A DNA stretch of 64,000 nt. It comes from Epiperipatus broadwayi. Its lineage: Eukaryota; Onychophora; Udeonychophora; Euonychophora; Peripatidae. The notes under the pieces are model-generated. The model was given only the letters and a program-made list of their open reading frames with translations. It made no database searches and had not been told where the DNA came from. Within the stretch, counting starts at the first letter, position 1. Every line of letters begins with the position of its first letter. The DNA lies in assembly GCA_028023455.1 (NCBI GenBank), contig JAQFVV010000141.1:2763080-2827079 (forward strand), read 5' to 3'. The translations under genes and the position numbers were made by a program. Below, piece after piece: positions 61,626 through 64,000 of the stretch.

Positions 61626-61685
61626 GTTTTATAGAGAAGAAATTGTGTATTTTTATTATGTTTTTATTTCTCCTTTAGTTAGTTC

Positions 61686-61686
<1 letters not shown>

Positions 61687-61748
<62 letters not shown>
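61687..61748. repeat. (TA)n microsatellite
   Basis: About 62 bases of alternating TA between the two Penelope-like elements. Confidence 0.96.
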
Positions 61749-61751
<3 letters not shown>

Positions 61752-61946
61752 AATAAAGTTTGATATCTGTATTCGTTTCACAATATATGTAATATACAAA
61801 TCAATATATATATCAAAATACAGTACAATTTATATAAATTATATTCTTTTAGAAGTACTTTCGACTATACACTTTGTAGTCTTTATCAACTATATAACGT
61901 TGAATAATCAAAACGAGACAACCCTTAACAATACCCATAGTTCAAT

Positions 61947-62429
61947 TCAGATTTCCCACAATTCTGTTATCTTAACATTTGATGACTGGCGATTCATTAA
62001 CATTTGATGATTTCTTGAAATCAACATAGCCTCTTTTATTTTAATTTGAATAATTTTCATATTTTTATAATCAAATTTAAATCAATATTGACAAGATTTA
62101 TTATGATCAAATATAACAGATGATGAAGGTTTATTTACATCTGTTCCATATTGATTCTCTTTTTGAATTCTATTATATAAAAGCATATGTTCTTTTATTC
62201 TCTTCTCAAATGTACAATTAGATTCACCAATGTATTGTACGCCGCATCCACATATCAATCTATATATAATAGAATTTTGATTAAACTTTGAATTTTGAAT
62301 TTTAGAATTATTAAGCAATCTATTTATGTTATTTGTAGAGAAAAAAGCAATATGACACAAACCATTATAAATGTTCCTAATAAACTTGACCTGCTCATCT
62401 GATATAAATGGCATTGAAATCCATTTCAT
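61947..62429 (-). pseudogene. Penelope-like element 2: GIY-YIG endonuclease
   Basis: Minus strand. KWISMPFISDEQVKFIRNI is the linker. SIIYRLICGCGVQYIGESN and CTFEKRIKEHMLLYN carry the GIY-YIG core with R and E/H. SVIFDHNKSCQY ends at an in-frame TGA (62079-62081). Past it, the same frame continues FKFDYKNMKIIQ, KEAMLISRNHQML, MNRQSSNVKITELWEI to a stop at 61947. The domain is therefore complete but interrupted by one stop. A small direct duplication (ACATTTGATGA, near 61975 and 62000) is present. Confidence 0.87.
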
Positions 62430-62548
62430 TTTGATATTTTTATTTTTAATTTTATTATAGTGTTGATTTTTAAATTCTTTAATAATATTAGCAATTGCAT
62501 TTTATAATAACCAATTTTCAACAAGTCATTAACAAATATATGTACATT

Positions 62549-63561
62549 TTAAATTTTATCACTAGAATATTTGCATAATTTTTCATTTCGAAATAAGAAT
62601 GATTTCAATCCAGACAGCTTATGACACATAGGTACATGTGATTCATATGGAATAAAACATCTAGGTTCAATTGGTTTAATTAACATAAGATAATCAAAAC
62701 TGTAATCATTAAGAGTAACTTGAATATCCAAGAATTTTATGGAATTGTATTTCTCTTTAGTTATAACCCATTTTATATCCTTAATCTCATTTAATTCATT
62801 AAATAAATTGACTATTAATTCTTGTTTTCCACAAATAAAAAACATCATCCACATATCTATGATATACTTTAATTTCTTGATATTTCAATTGTTTTAAAAT
62901 TTTACTTTCATATGTTGATATAACAAAATTACAAATTTGAGCAACAACAGGAAGACCCATTGGCCAACCAAAATTCATTTTATAATATTCATTATTAAAA
63001 TTAACATAAATATTTTTTATCAATAAACTGCAATACTTTTATAATAAAATTTATAATATCAGACTTTACATTTTTTGAAACAAGAGCATTATAAATAATA
63101 TTAATTGACTCTATTCTATCTATTGATCCATACATTTCATTTATATCAAAAGTACAAATTGTGTCATGTAAATCTATATTTATATTCTTAATTTTATCTA
63201 CAAAATCAAACGATGATGAAATAGTATATTCTCCAAAACCTAAAATATCTTGAAGTAATAATTCAATATATCTACATGTTTGATAATAATATGCACCACC
63301 AAAATCAACCATCAATCTCAATGGATAATTTTCTTTATGTAGCTTTATATTCGAAAATATCCTAGGGCAAATAGCATTTGATGGATATAAGTTATAATAT
63401 GTATGACTATCAATAGCTTTATTCTTAGCTTTTTTTAAAATTTCATTTATAAATTTCATGCGAGATGTATCAATATTTATTATTTCACTATTTTGAAATT
63501 TAAGCTTTTTCATTTGATCCATAACTTTTTTATTATATTTTGCTCTTGTAAACAAACACAT
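62549..63561 (-). pseudogene. Penelope-like element 2: reverse transcriptase core
   Basis: Three minus-strand pieces separated by frameshifts. 63561-63001 has RIFSNIKLHKENYPLRLMV and TICTFDINEMYGSIDRIES. 63023-62799 has MNFGWPMGLPVVAQICNFVI and VYHRYVDDVFYLW, with the catalytic Y-V-D-D intact. 62854-62549 has WVITKEKYNSIKFLDIQVTL and the thumb-side HVPMCHKLSGLKSF. The order matches Penelope-like RTs. TFDINEMYGSID differs clearly from the Y-T-N-I-P block of element 1, so this is another lineage. Frameshifts lie near 63010 and 62840. Confidence 0.87.
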
Positions 63562-63579
63562 ACAAAGGCCCTTGTCCTC

Positions 63580-64000
63580 CTATAAACACACTAAGTCATT
63601 ATTTAATAGGAAACTTTTAAATTTATTAATTTGACTTAACCATTTATCATTCCTATTATATTTAAAGTTTTTATTTTTAACTTCTTTAACAATGTTATTA
63701 CAAATATTCGCATCACACTTAATCACACTAAATGTATGTTCTATTGCAGAATTCAATTCAAGATTACAATCTTTCCATCCACCACCAACATATTTCGATC
63801 CGAAATTTAAAATATATTTTTGACTGAAATCCAAATTTATACCAGACAAGTTCACATAATTTTGATCATTCATTTTATCCGGAAAATTTTTATGAAACAA
63901 ATGTTCAATTTTCTTGTTAAATTTATCAACATTTTTTAAATAAAATTTATCAAAAATTTTTTGACAAAAACACTTATAGTTAAACCAATCATCACAATTT
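63580..64000 (-). pseudogene. Penelope-like element 2: N-terminal region, runs off the window
   Basis: A frame open from the window edge (63999) to a TAG at 63580-63582, in phase with the RT frame downstream, so one stop separates them. It contains CDDWFNYKCFCQKIFDK at the edge, then YVNLSGINLDFSQKYILNF and GSKYVGGGW. The N-L-S-G-x-x-L-x-x-x-x-x-x-I/V-L-N-x-G-x-K pattern is the conserved pre-RT block of Penelope-like proteins. The true start lies beyond 64000. Confidence 0.8.

Overview
The window is eukaryotic, repeat-dominated and very AT-rich, with long (TA)n, (TTA)n and (CTA)n tracts. It looks like intergenic or intronic DNA from an animal. The retroelement mix is Penelope-like elements with GIY-YIG endonucleases, RTE-type and other LINEs, tRNA-headed SINE-like copies and hammerhead-ribozyme repeats. 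This would suit an AT-rich invertebrate such as a cephalopod mollusc, but the species cannot be shown from the sequence. I find no intact host gene, CRISPR array, rRNA or complete tRNA. Every recognisable coding region is a decayed retroelement fragment.

Layout. 1-2344: AT-rich, featureless. 2345-4195: first copy of a ~1.85 kb repeat; the second copy is at 15974-17990. 4574-5182: Penelope-like endonuclease fragment (minus). 5800-7612: probable LTR-retrotransposon gag remnant (minus). 11119-12417: a composite of ~466 bp monomers carrying three identical type I hammerhead ribozymes, bounded by a 13 bp target-site duplication. 13.1-15.9 kb: a less AT-rich patch. 19.2-23.3 kb: minisatellites and an AT-cored palindrome. 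24162-27010: degraded RTE-type LINE (minus). 30.2-31.3 and 35.9-37.0 kb: a 1 kb repeat pair ending in a strong hairpin. 32.5-33.6 kb: degenerate satellite. 39974-40516 and 51912-52449: a SINE-like pair. 42870-43158: an inverted repeat whose two arms each carry a hammerhead. 44.9-45.9 kb: the 3' end of a LINE. 52529-52792: a second Penelope-like endonuclease fragment. 57.4-64 kb: a dense pile-up containing a hammerhead unit, an RTE fragment, a Penelope palindrome and two Penelope-like elements of different lineages.

How it fits together. The strongest theme is the pairing of Penelope-like reverse transcriptase and GIY-YIG remnants with hammerhead-ribozyme repeats (retrozyme or Penelope terminal-repeat type). 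Self-cleaving RNAs made from the ribozyme repeats could have been copied and inserted by Penelope-like machinery. That is an inference from known Penelope and retrozyme biology. The ribozyme folds, the monomer spacing and the target-site duplication are read directly from the sequence.
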